Source of the DNA: Medicago truncatula
Taxonomy: Eukaryota > Streptophyta > Magnoliopsida > Fabales > Fabaceae
Reading direction: 5' to 3'
Assembly (NCBI RefSeq): GCF_003473485.1
Contig: NC_053045.1
Location: 47,968,494-48,032,493, forward strand
Length of the DNA: 64,000 bases
Numbering within the stretch: the stretch's first letter is position 1; each line of letters opens with the position of its first letter. Made by a program: the position numbers and the translations under genes. Shown one piece after another: positions 44,886-56,815 of this stretch. The notes below the pieces were generated by a model that saw only the letters and a program-made list of their open reading frames with translations, made no database searches and had not been told where the DNA came from.

Positions 44886-47617
44886 AAACAAAAAAACAGT
44901 ATATTTAAGCATGCTCGTAGATTCGATGAGTTAGTAGTTTAACTTCTTAAAAAAAACATGATGGCAGATGATAGTTAACGATCAAGGGGTTGACCTAGTT
45001 ACACCAACAAAAAAAGGGGTTAACCTGCTGATCTGAGATATTTGACATTAGTCAATCAAGCATCATAAGTCCCTAAAAGAGAATTAATAAAAACAGAGAC
45101 GAAAATAAAAGTGGAAAGAGAGACGAAAATAACATCATAAGTTGAAATAGCCAATATAAATAGCAAGGTTAGACCACAAAGAATTAAAATCGAAGAAAAA
45201 AAAAATTAGGATTTCGAGCTTTCAGCCATCAGCAAGTTAATATTTTTGAAAAATTCAAATCAAAGCGAATTAAAAAACAAAAGATATATAAACTTTCACC
45301 TTCCTTAAGAAAAAGATAAACTTTCAAATTAATTTAAAAATATTTATTTTTTGAAAAAAAAAAAGTTTAACTTTCAAAAAGATAAATTTTCAAAATAAAT
45401 ATTTTAAATGAAAACGGAAAATATCTCATAAAATAAATTAAAGTTTAAAGTACCCCCCTTAATGAATTAATACTACCTTTTAAAACACCATTTTTCAAAA
45501 ATAAAGTTTTTTTGAAAAGGAAAATAAATTTGAAAACAAATTAAAGTAAAAGGTAAATTAAAAAAATATTTCTATTATAAAAAAGATAAATGTTCAAAAC
45601 ACCCTCTTTTTCTAAATCAATAGTTCAAATTAAAAATTATAAAAAAATAGTGTCAAGTCAAGCACTATCGTGCTCGATTTTCCATTTTTCTATTGTGAAT
45701 AATTGTATATTTATTTTATTTCATTTGATTTCAGTTTTTTAGAATATACCACAGATCAAGGGAAGTGGTTTGGCATCCCCCAGTCCATATGCTTGACTGA
45801 AGTGCAATATTAATGGAGCATCAAAAACATGTTTAATCATAAAATAAAATAGGGGAATGGGCAGGAGCGGATTTACCACCCAGCTAGCCCGGGCACCCGC
45901 CCGGGCTCAACCTCTACTCAGGGGCGGATCTCTTTGAGGACCTATGGAAGCCATGTCATTTCCATGTTTGCTATATATATATCATATTGGGCATAAATGT
46001 TCAATATATTCCCTTGGTTGCAGTGGTATGGCGACCATACTTTCATTGTGAAGTCTCTAGTTCGACTCATGGCGCCTCTAACTTTTATTATTTGTGTCCT
46101 TGTGGAGACTTGAACCGGCTACCCCCACACTCTATTCAAAAGAAACAAACCAATTCTTCTTGTTACACATTGAAACCACTGCTTTCTTTATATTAAGGTA
46201 GAAAATATAGTAAAAAAACTTTTTAGAAATTTATTTTGAATATTATTAAAATATAAGTGAAGTTGATGTAATCCTTGTTCAATCAATAAATTCTGAGTAT
46301 GGTTATGATGCCAAATATTTAAACTCCCTTTAATCAACACCACTCAATTGAAATTAGGGGTTTTAAAATCACACAATTTTAAAATTAGGGGGTCAAAGTG
46401 TAATTAAGACATTTTTAAAAGTAACTCAATGCCATTTTACAATAGAGTTTTGTTAACTTGTACCTCTAAAAGTACATCTTAAAGAACTCAAGAGTAGAAA
46501 TCTTACATTGAACAAAGTAGTTTTTGTACTTTAGAGAAATTGATTACAAGCGGAGAGAGTAACTATATGTAGTTTGTTAGTATGCTCTTAAGACATGTGA
46601 ATATTTTTTTTTACAATAAAAGACAACCATGTTTTAAATGTGGATTCTCTCCGGCCCTTTTGGTTCAACCATATCTCATTTTTCAATTCAACGGTTGATT
46701 GATACATGAACGACAAGAATAATAAAGAAGAGAGAAAGAAAAAAAAAGTTAGTAATTGGTTGAGATTAAAACATGATGAACAACATGAGAGAATGAACAA
46801 CATTAGGGGATCCAAATCCCATGTTTTAGGTACGACGTTCGTCATCACTTAATTTAAAAATACTATTACTATCATTTATTAAGAAAGGCTTTGCCAGCTT
46901 TTGCAATAAAATCAACCATGTTAATTGCTTGCTTTCCTATGCTAACTTTTCCAGGAAGTAAGCCCCACTAACACCCTCTCAAGAGTGCATACTCTTAAAA
47001 AAATATTTATTTGCTTTAAGCGTTGACTAATGAAGATTGATATATTCATAATACATCATAGAACATTTTGTTTTATTAGTTTTATATTCAAGTTCATAAT
47101 ATTCACCCGTGAATAAGAAATATGTGAATATTTAACTATGATTATAAATGCTGACCATTCTTGCTCATCTATTTGATTTACTAGTAGTACATTTTTTTTT
47201 TGGAGCAATTTACTAATAGTACTTAGCTTTTAATTAGTTAACAATTAATAAAGAGTCAGATTTGTAAAGCGTACATTCAGTAATTTGTAAATAGCTTTGA
47301 ATTTCTCACATACAATTTAACTTGAAGCAAGCAACATTAGCTCTGCCTCTAAGATCATATGTTTACATCTAGGGTTAAGCCCCCATAACTAGAGAAACAA
47401 AATATTTCATCATTTACACAAAATTAAGAGTAATACAAGTATGATATTGATGACACCAATATAATATTAAGATTTGAGAAATAGAGAATTGCATGCAGAT
47501 TTAAACCCACGCTTCACCTATAATCTGAAGAGTATTTACGAGACTAACATCAATATTTGTTAACTAAAGTGAAGGATATATATAACACTAATTCACTTAC
47601 AATACTTTGGAAGTTCT
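44886..47617. other. Intergenic between the two paralogues
   Basis: AT-rich, no gene supported. Around 45,860-45,945 a GC-rich island contains 'agcccgggcacccgcccggg' and 'caggggcggatc', which resemble hAT-type transposon ends, but no pair with a target duplication was found. Near 46,015-46,080 'ggttgcagtggtatggcgac' and 'gttcgactcatgg' could be A- and B-box relics of another SINE. The rest is featureless. Confidence 0.4.
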
Positions 47618-47641
47618 ATTATATATATATATATATATATA
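47618..47641. repeat. (AT)n microsatellite
   Basis: About twelve uninterrupted AT repeats, about 120 bp downstream of the 47,764 gene's stop. Confidence 0.95.
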
Positions 47642-47763
47642 TGACAAATAAAAACATATATAATTGTTGACAACTCAATAATAAGAGTTTGATTTTATAA
47701 TTTTAAAATACATAATTTAAATATCATATGAAACAATTGTAAAATGAATATTACCTGTTATAA

Positions 47764-48216
47764 TTAAAACATATTTGATCTACTGCGAATGGCACAACTT
47801 CTGCTTCTAGAATAAAGAAGGGGCTTGTCGACTTTGATATTATCATCAACTCCAAATTCACATACCTCGTCTTCTTCAATCCTTCCAATTCCAACACTGC
47901 GACTCCGAGGCACTTTCATCGCTTTTGATCCCAACTTAACACAATTTTCATCTCTGATCCTAAGCGACGCGGCCCTTACGAGTTCCTTGAAATCATCATC
48001 ACTTATGGTCGATGTTGTAGAGTTAACACTGAAGCTCCTAGGAAAGGAGTAAAGTTGCGTAGGACATCCCATGGTTGCATGATCTACATAGGCAAAATCA
48101 CGAGAACATTGGATCATGCCATTGACATACATGTCCTTTAACTTTACCAGGAACCTTAAGGGTGCCTTCATGTACCTGGTGAGCTTGCTTCCTTTGCTCT
48201 TATCTTTTTTTGTCAT
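47764..48216 (-). CDS. Uncharacterised plant protein, 150 aa, paralogue of the 43,353 gene
   Basis: Intron-less. It has the same architecture as its neighbour. The basic start carries RYMKAPLRFL..KLKDMYVNGM (residues about 14-35), then a CSRDFAYVD block and a DDDFKELVRAASLRIRDE block. A GIGRIEEDEVCEFG acidic motif follows, then an extra Ser/Arg-rich tail (YSRSRSCAIRSRS) in place of the poly-Asp run. The two genes are about 4 kb apart on the same strand and are a tandem duplicate pair. No targeting signal or domain of known function. The conserved blocks argue that both are real genes. Confidence 0.86.
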   Translation of the reverse strand: MTKKDKSKGSKLTRYMKAPLRFLVKLKDMYVNGMIQCSRDFAYVDHATMGCPTQLYSFPRSFSVNSTTSTISDDDFKELVRAASLRIRDENCVKLGSKAMKVPRSRSVGIGRIEEDEVCEFGVDDNIKVDKPLLYSRSRSCAIRSRSNMF

Positions 48217-48421
48217 GTTTCAAGATTACTTCAAAAAATGGCAATTAGAGTTAGGGCCCTTAATATAGATAAAGAAAATGGACAGCTAGCTGTATTATTA
48301 GCAGCTTCTGTAGGGAAGCTTAAGTTACACGACAGATAACTTCAAGCTGAGTTACTCTATTTAATACTTTATTATACATATTAACTTTCACAAATTAAAT
48401 AAATGATTACCACTGTATCTT

Positions 48422-48454
<33 letters not shown>

Positions 48455-49020
48455 AAAAGCCAAAAAAGATATTATTAAATAGAATGGTACCAAAGTACCA
48501 CCAAAATGTTGAACTCATCTAAAGTAATTTTGTGGATCCAATTAAAGCCACGTTATTCTGAAGCAACTCACTCATATTTTACTCCAATAGTGCAACTCTA
48601 AAATACCCATATATAATCCCACAATTTTATCTCATATATTAATATTTTATTCATTAATATGGTAAAGTCCATTATTAATTAATAATATGCAAGTATCATT
48701 TTTTATTCATCTGTGTCAGAAAACAACGCTTGGCCAAAGTTGCTTCCTGAAGAGACGGTAGCGACATGCTGTCGAAATGTTGAGCAGCTCCAATGGTAAT
48801 TTGTGGAAAAAGGGGTTGACACTCTGGCGGACGGTACTAGGAAATTTGCCGCTGGAGCTACTGGTCTCAAGCAACCAAACTCCAATTACAACAAGAAGTA
48901 TGACAATGACCCATAATTCCAAAAGCCTACTACTGTATCTTGTTAATTATATGAAAAACGAATGGTGGGGTGGGTTCTACATATAAATCGTAATGGTCCA
49001 TCGTGGATCAATATTTAAAT
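48217..49020. other. Upstream flank, poly-T tract and retroposon end
   Basis: A run of about 31 T at 48,423-48,453 followed by 'gaaaagccaaaaaagatatt' looks like the poly(A) end of a minus-strand LINE or other retroposon; its body could not be followed beyond about 100 bp. At 48,716-48,922 the minus strand has a GC-richer open frame with a hydrophobic start, but it lacks an ATG. Confidence 0.45.
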
Positions 49021-49859
49021 GGTTTAAATGTGTGTTTAGTCCTTACTATTTCATCCAATTTTGGTATCGGTCAGTGTGCTTTTTTTGTATAGTTAAAAAA
49101 AGAAAAACAAATTTAACGGTGTGCCACGTGGGACAATCATGACACGCCACGTGGCACACTAAAAGACAACAAATATTTAACTTTTTAATTATTATTTTAT
49201 TCATTATTTTTTTACTTAATTAGTCCCTGCACTTTCAACATTTTTTATAATAATCCTTGCACTTTGGTATTGGTCCTTGAATTTTTTTTTTTTTAAACTT
49301 TCAATTACCTTTGAGAGGTTTATCTCCATCTTGCATTTTTTGAGATCATCTTTGATGGAGATAAATCTACTTTGTTAATTTTTATTTATTATCAAGGTGT
49401 TAATGCGATACAATTTCCATCTGCAATGTGATACAATTAAAGCTTTTTTTTTTTTTTTTTTAAAGATTTTTTTGATTTCATTTTTTTATTATTATTCTCA
49501 ATTAAAATAATAAACAAAACAATAATTAAAAATAATAATTTCACTGATAGTATTTTTTTTTAAAAGAATAAAAGTTTAGGGACCAATACCAAAGTGCAGG
49601 GACTAATGATATTTTTAAGTAAAAAAATAATAAATAAAATAATAATTAAAAAGTTGATTTTTTTTGTCTTTTAGTGTGCCACGTGGCGTATCATGATTGG
49701 TCCATGTTGCACACCGTTGGTTTTTTTTAACTGAGAGTTAACAGAAGGACTAAAATCAAAAGTTTTACAAAGTGCAAGGGCCAATGCCAAACAAAAAAAA
49801 GCGCAGGGACCAATGCCAAAATTGAGTGAAAGTGCAGGGACTAAACACACATTTAAACC
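49021..49859. mobile_element. MULE-type MITE with long TIRs and 9-bp target duplication
   Basis: The left end 'ggtttaaatgtgtgtttagt' pairs with the right end 'actaaacacacatttaaacc'. The arms stay complementary for well over 150 bp, with matching 'gtgccacgtgg..catgatt' and 'cttttagtgtgcc' blocks. A perfect 9-bp repeat, TATTTAAAT, flanks the element (49,012-49,020 and 49,860-49,868), the Mutator-like size. 839 bp, no transposase. The AT-rich duplication could partly match by chance, but position and length are exact. Confidence 0.88.
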
Positions 49860-49868
49860 TATTTAAAT

Positions 49869-51887
49869 TTATCATAATTCTTACGCCGATCGGCGATACT
49901 ATTTAAAAATAAAAACACGTGTTCATTTTCAATTTTACAGTTAAAATGGTGTCTTGATTGATGTCAGCTACGAACTATATTTTTATGTTTTCGTTGTTTT
50001 AATCAAACCGATATCAACTAAATGTTATAATGACTATTAACATCTATTATAAAAAGACAACGGCCTTTTAAAAAATAAAAAGACAATGTTCGTCGTCGTT
50101 AGGATTTTAGACTTTTTTTAATTACTAATCTACAATGGACCATTTCAGAATGAATAAACGTTCAAAGTTTCCTATAACTTGTATGTATTTTTTTTTTTAT
50201 AGGTATACATAGTTCTGTATTCTAACCGTCAATATAAATGTAAAATATGATGCTTGAAAAATAGTTACATATTCTCCAATACATACAAAGTGCAAGTGTA
50301 TATTGTCGCAATAAGTAATAAAGAATAAGTAGAGTATTGATCCCACGAAGATTGCCGTGGATAAGTTCTAAGTACTTTCAAATACTAAGTTTAATTATTT
50401 AAGATAAAAAAAAAAAAAAAAAATAACAAAGACATGATTTTAAGATACTAAAGTAGTAAAATGCATAAGTAAATAAAACATGTAAAAAGGAATTAGAGAT
50501 TCAAGCGAAAAAGTGTGGTTAAGGAAACTTGGTAAAGATAGAGATTTGCAAGATTTAGAAAGCTACAACTCTAAGATGAAAGCTATAGCTTCGTACAACT
50601 TCCCGAGGAAAGATGTAAAGAGCTATAGCTTCGCATAGCTTCCTGGCCACCTCGTGACCATTGGGAGTATATCGCAATTCAACCTTCATGTTAGGCACGT
50701 AAAGACGTCCAATCGGAGTGCAGTCACATAATTTTAACATGTTACACTGTTAGGTTAGGTCATCAACATTTTCCACTGAAGTGTTATTCTGTTGAGCCTT
50801 TGGCCTATGACAAGAGTCCTAGTTAGATCTCAACGCTTAAAAGGCTCCTCCAAGATCTAGTACTCATGCAAAGTAGTCTCCCTTGTTCCCTTCACCTTTT
50901 AGTGCATAGAGACTAACTCATATTAAACAAACAAACATTTTCCAATCCCTTACCCAATCAATATCAGGGAACTATAACATCTAAATTAAAAAAGATCAAG
51001 TTTTACTTTTAAAGATTGTAAGTTAAAACAGTTTATTTGAAAGAAACATTAAAGGTTGTAACAAACTAAATAATTATTACCTAATCATTCCCTAACCACA
51101 AAAGTGGTTAGTTCATAATGAACTTAAATACACAAATAGAAATGGAAAATATAAGAGATAAAAACATAATTGCATAAGTAAATAGAAATGAAAAATATAA
51201 GTTACAATCCTTTAAGGATGAAGATGAGTCTTTGCAACCTCACTTAATAATTTACTCTAAAACTTTAAGATTCTAACTACTATGCTTTCAAGTCTAAATG
51301 GATGAAGGTTTAAGACAAAGAATAATGGTTTGAATCTCTAAAAATGGTGGCTAGGGTTGATCCAATCTCTATTCTATTCAGCACAATGCAACACTTACCC
51401 CTTGTAGATGAATGCTTGTTGTCCTTTTATAAAATTGACTTGTATACTCTTTTTGGATCAAATTACTCTTTTCCATGTTCATTATGAATTTCGAATTGTT
51501 CTAAAAAAAGAGCCGACTTTTTGGGTAAAAAAATCTTTGCTTAATCATTTCTACTATTTCATTCCATTTTAATTTATCATCCATGAAATGATCCATACTA
51601 ACCTATCCCTTTTTGCTCAGATATGTCCCTTGTTGTATTTCTTATTCATCCTAAAAGACACAAATTAGTCCATATGCATCTTGCCTCCGTCTATGAATTC
51701 AATAACACCTACAGACTCCATTAGGCCCCCATATTGCTCTGATCACCCATTGAGCATTTCATGAATAAAGACTCACTTGACTGTATTGTAGCGGACTCTG
51801 TGTTCATATGGGTGGATGAGTTGGCAAACATGCATCAATTTTATTGTGATGTTTTCCTATAGAATTACTGTGAATTTGGTGTAGCCT
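49869..51887. other. Probable LTR-retrotransposon debris
   Basis: At about 50,285-50,420 the phrases 'gtgcaagtgtatattgtcgc' and 'gatcccacgaagattgccgt', and at 50,770-50,900 'ccactgaagtgttattctgt' with 'cccttgttcccttcacc', are of a type found in non-coding parts of plant LTR elements. No coding domain, primer site or LTR pair was found. The assignment is weak. Confidence 0.35.
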
Positions 51888-52277
51888 CATGCCCGGCCAT
51901 GAGGGGTGCAAACAGCTCAACAGAGCTGGGCCTCCCTCAGTCATGGGCCTCAATTTTTTTTTAATACCCACTAGTACTAGTGCCCTCCAATTTTTTTTTA
52001 ATACCCTCAGCCATTTTCTGTCCCCTTGTTTTAGCCTTTTAGGCCTATTAGAATTAGGTCCTCTTGCTTTTGGTGTTAGGTGGGGGTTCCTCATGTATAC
52101 GGTAGTCATTTTCACCTTTGGATGTACCGCATATATACGGCACCTTATATTTATCTTTTAAAAATATAAATAAATATAAATAAAACATTGCTTTTTTAAA
52201 AAAAATACGTTTTGATTTTATCACTGACTTCTTTTCATTCCAAGAGCCGAGCCTCCGAATTCTTAGGGACGACCCTG
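51888..52277. mobile_element. hAT-type MITE with 8-bp target duplication
   Basis: The left end 'catgcccggccatgagggg' and, on the opposite strand, the right end 'cagggtcgtccctaag' are imperfect inverted copies of the common hAT terminus CAGGGCCGGCCC. The 8-bp repeat TGTAGCCT flanks both sides (51,880-51,887 and 52,278-52,285), as expected for hAT. 390 bp, no transposase. Inside, 'ccactagtactagtgccctc' and two T-runs. Confidence 0.85.
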
Positions 52278-52285
52278 TGTAGCCT

Positions 52286-53814
52286 TATATTAGACATGAA
52301 ATTATATGGTTTTTTTTTTTTTGAGACAATAAAATTATATGGTTAGTAGTAGGAACCTTTGGAGTAATGGTTGTGAGGAAGAAACTGCTCTATTGTATGA
52401 GCGTCCACTGATAATTTTTGTCTGTTTGTATTTTTGGTCGGCGCATTGTTTTAGCTAGTACAGTTCCTTGTAAATACTCTTGAGTGGTTACCCTCTTTTG
52501 CACGCCTTGTGCGGGGATAACTGCAGTTGTTATATATACACCATTTTTGTTTGTTTAAAAAAAAAAATAGTCGGGAGGAAGATGTTTGATAAGTAAATTC
52601 TGATAACGAAATTAATATGTTTAAAAGGATTAAAAATCTATTTAACATTTTAAAAAATGTATTATATATGTGAAGATAATTTTCCCTTTACTTTTTTTTT
52701 GAGGGATAATTTTTCCTTTATTTGTTACTCCATCATCGGTTAATCAAATAGTGTATCAAAATTCACTTTATTTCATTTCATTTTTCTCTTGACTGATTCT
52801 TTATACAAATTTTCTTTCATTTTCACTTTTTATATCTATTTCTAATTCTATTTCTAGCTTCTTTATGCAATCCAATTCCAAAGTCCAAACAAAGGCAAAC
52901 ATGGCGGCGCAAGAATGAGGAGGAATAATATCTCGGTCTGTTCTCGTAGCGTTGCCGTCAATAATAATAGAAGGAGTAATACAAATGCTTCCCTCTGAAT
53001 AGACAACAGTGAATATGACAGAAAAAAAGTCAATAGCACAGAACCACAATTTTTTTCTTTTTTAAGGGAAGAACAACATGTGGCGGCTATTAATATCTCA
53101 ACTCAACTAATCTTGAACTTGAATCTCCATCCAGACATAGTCGTCTCGTCTCTCAGTCTCACCTCAATATCATGACTTTAAATAAAATGTTGTGACCATT
53201 TGAACAAATTAAGACAAATTTGGAGGCAATATTTTACTAATATATATCCAACAATGGTAGTTAAAAAATTTAAAATAAATGGTATTTGTATAATCATTTT
53301 AGAATAACTTTTTTTTTTATACTCTTATCATCTCTCTTCTTTTTTCTTTCGCTACTGTTTTTGGCCGATATAAAAAAAAAAATTTATCACAAAAGTTCTC
53401 ATCAAATAATTGTACAAATATCATTACTCATAACGTAAATGGGACAATCCTTCTAACTATATTATCATTATTATCAAATTATTTATTTTTTCAAAGAATC
53501 TAATCTGAATAAAGCCGGTCCAACAAGTTAAGACGCTATAACAAATTTTATAGAGAAATTTTTGAAGGCAAAAAGTTAACTCAATGTTTGTGAGAGGATT
53601 TGAGGCCTTAACTTTTCCCAAATAAGTCAAACAAACATACATAATTACTTTGTTTATTTGCTTAAGTAAGTATGTCTATTTGCTTAAAAACTTTTTCATG
53701 ACATGTATTTTGGCCATTTTATTGAAATAGATTTTTAACTGTTTTGGTTTCTTCTATTTAAAAAATGTCTGATTTAACCTAGCTATTAACCATGATGGTT
53801 CGGTTGAACTAATT
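52286..53814. other. Intergenic
   Basis: No gene or complete mobile element recognised; AT-rich with T-runs. The minus-strand open frame near 52.8-53.05 kb has no recognisable domain. Confidence 0.35.
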
Positions 53815-54660
53815 TCGATCTTGTTGCGAATTCGATGAAAAATTCACACCAATAACAAACTTGATGTGTGGAGCAAAAGATAATCAAGCAACCAAAATAA
53901 AGTGTATGGAATAATTATAAACACAAGCCAAAAGTAGAAAATAGCAAGAGAGAAAAGAAGAGAGAACACAAAAGAATTTGTTGACCCAGTTCGGTCCAAA
54001 TTGACCTAGTATGGGGGAGAGAGCAGCCCTCTGTTTCACTATATGATGAGTAACATTACAAAAGAGATATCAATGGGTTACAAGAATAAGTCTCCCGCCT
54101 AATTCTACCCAAAGTCCCAGCCTCTTCCCGTAACCAAGAGACTCAATCATAATAGTGTTTCCCAAGGTGAATCAACCCTCAAACCATAGTGTTTGTTCCA
54201 AAGAGACAAACTCTAAACAATCCCTAGTTTTGTTGTTGTCTTTCTAAACCCTTGTTTCAGCCCCCTCTATCTCAAAGTTTACTTTGATACAAGGTCTATA
54301 TTTATAGTAAAAGTATCGCTTAAAATTTGGAACAAATATGCACTGAAAAATACGTTTACGTTATTCGCTGTCAGTGCACCATCGTGTCACGTTGCGACCC
54401 CATCATGGCACGATTTTTCCAATGGCTTACTTCAAAACTGAAATCTCCAATCGTGCCACGTTACCCAACCACCGTGCCACGATTATTGCAGAACCTGATT
54501 TTAAGTTAACTCTCATAGATCTTAATTTATTAATTTATTTTGATACAAAGTTGCTTATAACATTTTACTGATCAAGATGTATTCAATATAATTTAATACG
54601 ATATAGGAATTAGACACTCTATATACTTGTCGCCTTACAAACACAACAGTATAAATGCTA
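53815..54660 (-). mobile_element. Probable solo or truncated LTR fragment
   Basis: Phrases such as 'ttgttgacccagttcggtcc', 'tatgggggagagagcagccc' and 'tcgtgccacgtt' are of the type found in plant copia LTRs, and a TATA-like 'tatttatagtaaa' occurs near 54,300. I could not define the ends or a target duplication, and no internal domain adjoins it. The orientation is a guess. Confidence 0.4.
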
Positions 54661-54890
54661 TGATGACTAAAAAGTAAAAGAGAGGGTTCATATATAATTC
54701 CCACCTCAACTTATGTCACTACTTACATTACATGATGCATATATCCGCCGTCGCTAAAGACAAAAAGAGAGGTTTTTTTCTTCTCTAATTTCATTCCCTC
54801 CTTGGCTGCGTCACATCACTTAGGTCGTCAGCCTTAATTGAAATTTAATTCCACAATCTTCAATTATTAATTCTCATATACTCACTAATA

Positions 54891-54900
54891 TCTATAAATA
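54891..54900 (+). promoter_or_regulatory. TATA box of the VQ gene
   Basis: 'tctataaata' lies about 140 bp before the ATG at 55,035, a normal plant spacing including a 5' UTR. Confidence 0.6.
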
Positions 54901-55034
54901 CATAAATGGAGCACAACATAATAGTAACCTAGTCTCTCTTGAATCATAATAACTTCTTCAAAGTCAGATTAAATAAAAATATACTTTACCATATTTTATA
55001 TCTTCTTTAGAAAACTGAAACATACATCAGGACA

Positions 55035-55610
55035 ATGGAATCTTATTCTAGCTCATATTCTTCATCTAAATCTTCATACATATCCCAAAACACGAAGAAA
55101 GCAAATGGATCAATGAAAAATGAATACCCTTTTGAATCCAAATATTCTTGGCTTCACTCAGTAAGAAAGTCACCAACAAAGACATGGAATAAGAAGGCAC
55201 CAATAGCACCAATGGCACCAACACCTGCCAAAGTATACAAAGTGGATCCAATAAACTTCAAAGAACTTGTTCAGTCCCTCACTTGTGCACCTCAGTTCAT
55301 ACCTTCACAGCCTCATCACAAACTTGATCTTCAAAGCACCACAAACCATACCATTGCCAATGACAGTGTTCCACCTTCCCTTCCAATGAAAAACTTCACA
55401 AACAAAGACAGTGTTGAAGTGTCCCCTCCATTAGAGCCAGTGAGTACTACTAATAGCTGGTATCAGTACTTTCAAGCTGAATATTTTGGAAAGAATAATG
55501 ATCAGGAAGAGGAGGTAATAACCCCTAGTTTGTTGGAATTGAATTTGCTCTCACCAACTTCTTTTGGTAACTGGTGTTTTGTTCCTCCCATCATCACCCC
55601 AAGAGTTTGA
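55035..55610 (+). CDS. VQ-motif protein, 191 aa
   Basis: Plant transcriptional cofactor of the VQ family, nuclear partners of WRKY factors and regulators of defence and growth. Intron-less, as most VQ genes are. The signature FxxxVQxLT is at residues 75-83: F75, V79, Q80, L82 and T83, in the context DPINFKELVQSLTC. The residue after LT is Cys where Gly is most usual. The N-terminus is Ser-rich, a basic stretch (WNKKAP) precedes the motif, and the rest is low-complexity Pro/Ser/Thr-rich with a C-terminal LLELNLLSPTSF block shared by some VQ subfamilies. No signal peptide. The start is well placed after a TATA box. Length fits the family (100-250 aa). Which WRKY it binds cannot be told. Confidence 0.93.
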   Translation: MESYSSSYSSSKSSYISQNTKKANGSMKNEYPFESKYSWLHSVRKSPTKTWNKKAPIAPMAPTPAKVYKVDPINFKELVQSLTCAPQFIPSQPHHKLDLQSTTNHTIANDSVPPSLPMKNFTNKDSVEVSPPLEPVSTTNSWYQYFQAEYFGKNNDQEEEVITPSLLELNLLSPTSFGNWCFVPPIITPRV

Positions 55611-56299
55611 TTTGTTTGGAGGCTGTTCTTTTAGCCAGGCCTTTTAGAATAGTTTCATTTTTTTTTCTTTCTTTAATTATTTCTGTGTTACTGAAGTTTG
55701 AAGTGTGAAGATATATATAACGGTTTTTCCATCCCAGCAGATCAATATTCCATTTGAATCATAGGCATCGATTAGAATTTTAAGCTGCTGCATGTGTAAA
55801 CTACTAAACCGTTCTTGGATATGCTGTCTATATTCTATACATGTAATTTTATTTACGTGGACTACTCCATTCAGTTATTAATTACAGTAGTAACATTCAA
55901 ATTTAATTTAACTTTTATTTTGATTTCATCAAATGCCATAAAGACTATAAAAACTCTTTAATTGATATTCAATTTTTTTTTTTTTTTTTTTTTTACAAAT
56001 GATATTCAACATGTTATCTTCAACTTATTTTCATGAGATACTCGTTTAATATTTCTTTATTGATAAATTAAATTTAAGGTGAGGGGATGTCAATCCAAGG
56101 TAGAAAAGACCAACGGGCTCATAGAACGCTTACAAATTCATTTATATTTAAATATCCTCCTAAATTATATTTATTAGTTTGTTTCTAGAATAAGTGACAC
56201 AAATCAGAAATTGATTTGTTCTTATTAAATGTAATTATTTTGATATTATTGTGATTTTCCTCCTAAATGTAATTAGTTTGTTCTTATCCCATACACAGC
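55611..56299. other. 3' flank of VQ gene
   Basis: 3' UTR of the VQ gene and AT-rich DNA; a T-run of about 20 lies near 55,975-55,994. No gene. Confidence 0.4.
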
Positions 56300-56540
56300 T
56301 TTGCTCATAATTTAAATGTGACCATTCACTAGTGAATGGTGAGATTTTACCCTTTAGATTAGTCAGATATTGGATCAGATACCGAATTTTCATAAGAGTA
56401 ACAATTATTTGCTCTAATTACTTGTATAGATTGTAACCTCTATATATATATACAATCCTTCAAAAAATAGTATATATATATACAAGGAAAAACAACAAGG
56501 AACACATCAAGCCATTTTAACTGACATGGTATCAGAAGGT
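56300..56540 (+). mobile_element. Copia LTR end with primer binding site, plus strand
   Basis: A stretch rich in copia LTR features ('attgtaacctctatatata', 'caaggaacacatcaagcc') ends in 'aactgaca' directly followed by TGGTATCAGA (56,527-56,536), the initiator-Met primer site. Its interior is missing: within 50 bp the sequence becomes the LTR of a minus-strand copia element. Confidence 0.6.
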
Positions 56541-56815
56541 TCTTTACAATATAGAGAATAATAGAGAATATAATGAAATGTTTTTGAATTATTCTGATAA
56601 GTTTTATTAGCCTCTCTATTTATAGTTAGAGATGACCGAATACATTAAAGAGCAATTATATTCTTCATCTATACATGTACTGTACATAAGACAATGAATA
56701 AAATGTACATCAATGTAAATAACTATAGTCAAACACAAAACTGAAATCTTCAATAATTATAATCAATTGTAGTTATGTGCATGTTCTCATGGTTGACTCC
56801 ATGATGATTACGTAA
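56541..56815 (-). mobile_element. LTR of the minus-strand copia element
   Basis: After the RNase H stop codon the minus strand reads a polypurine stretch 'gaggggg', then AT-rich LTR-like sequence with a TATA-like 'aactataaatagagagg' (about 56,610-56,630). The right boundary is near 56,818; the left boundary against the plus-strand primer site is unclear. Confidence 0.55.

Noticed and set aside
45860..45960. hAT transposon with CAGGGGCGGA ends
   Set aside because: Two end-like motifs are present but not as an inverted pair, and no 8-bp duplication was found.
48716..48922. Minus-strand open frame with hydrophobic start, GC-richer than its surroundings
   Set aside because: No ATG: the frame begins at TTG with a stop four to eight codons upstream. 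No recognisable domain. Could be an exon or decayed gene but unsupported.
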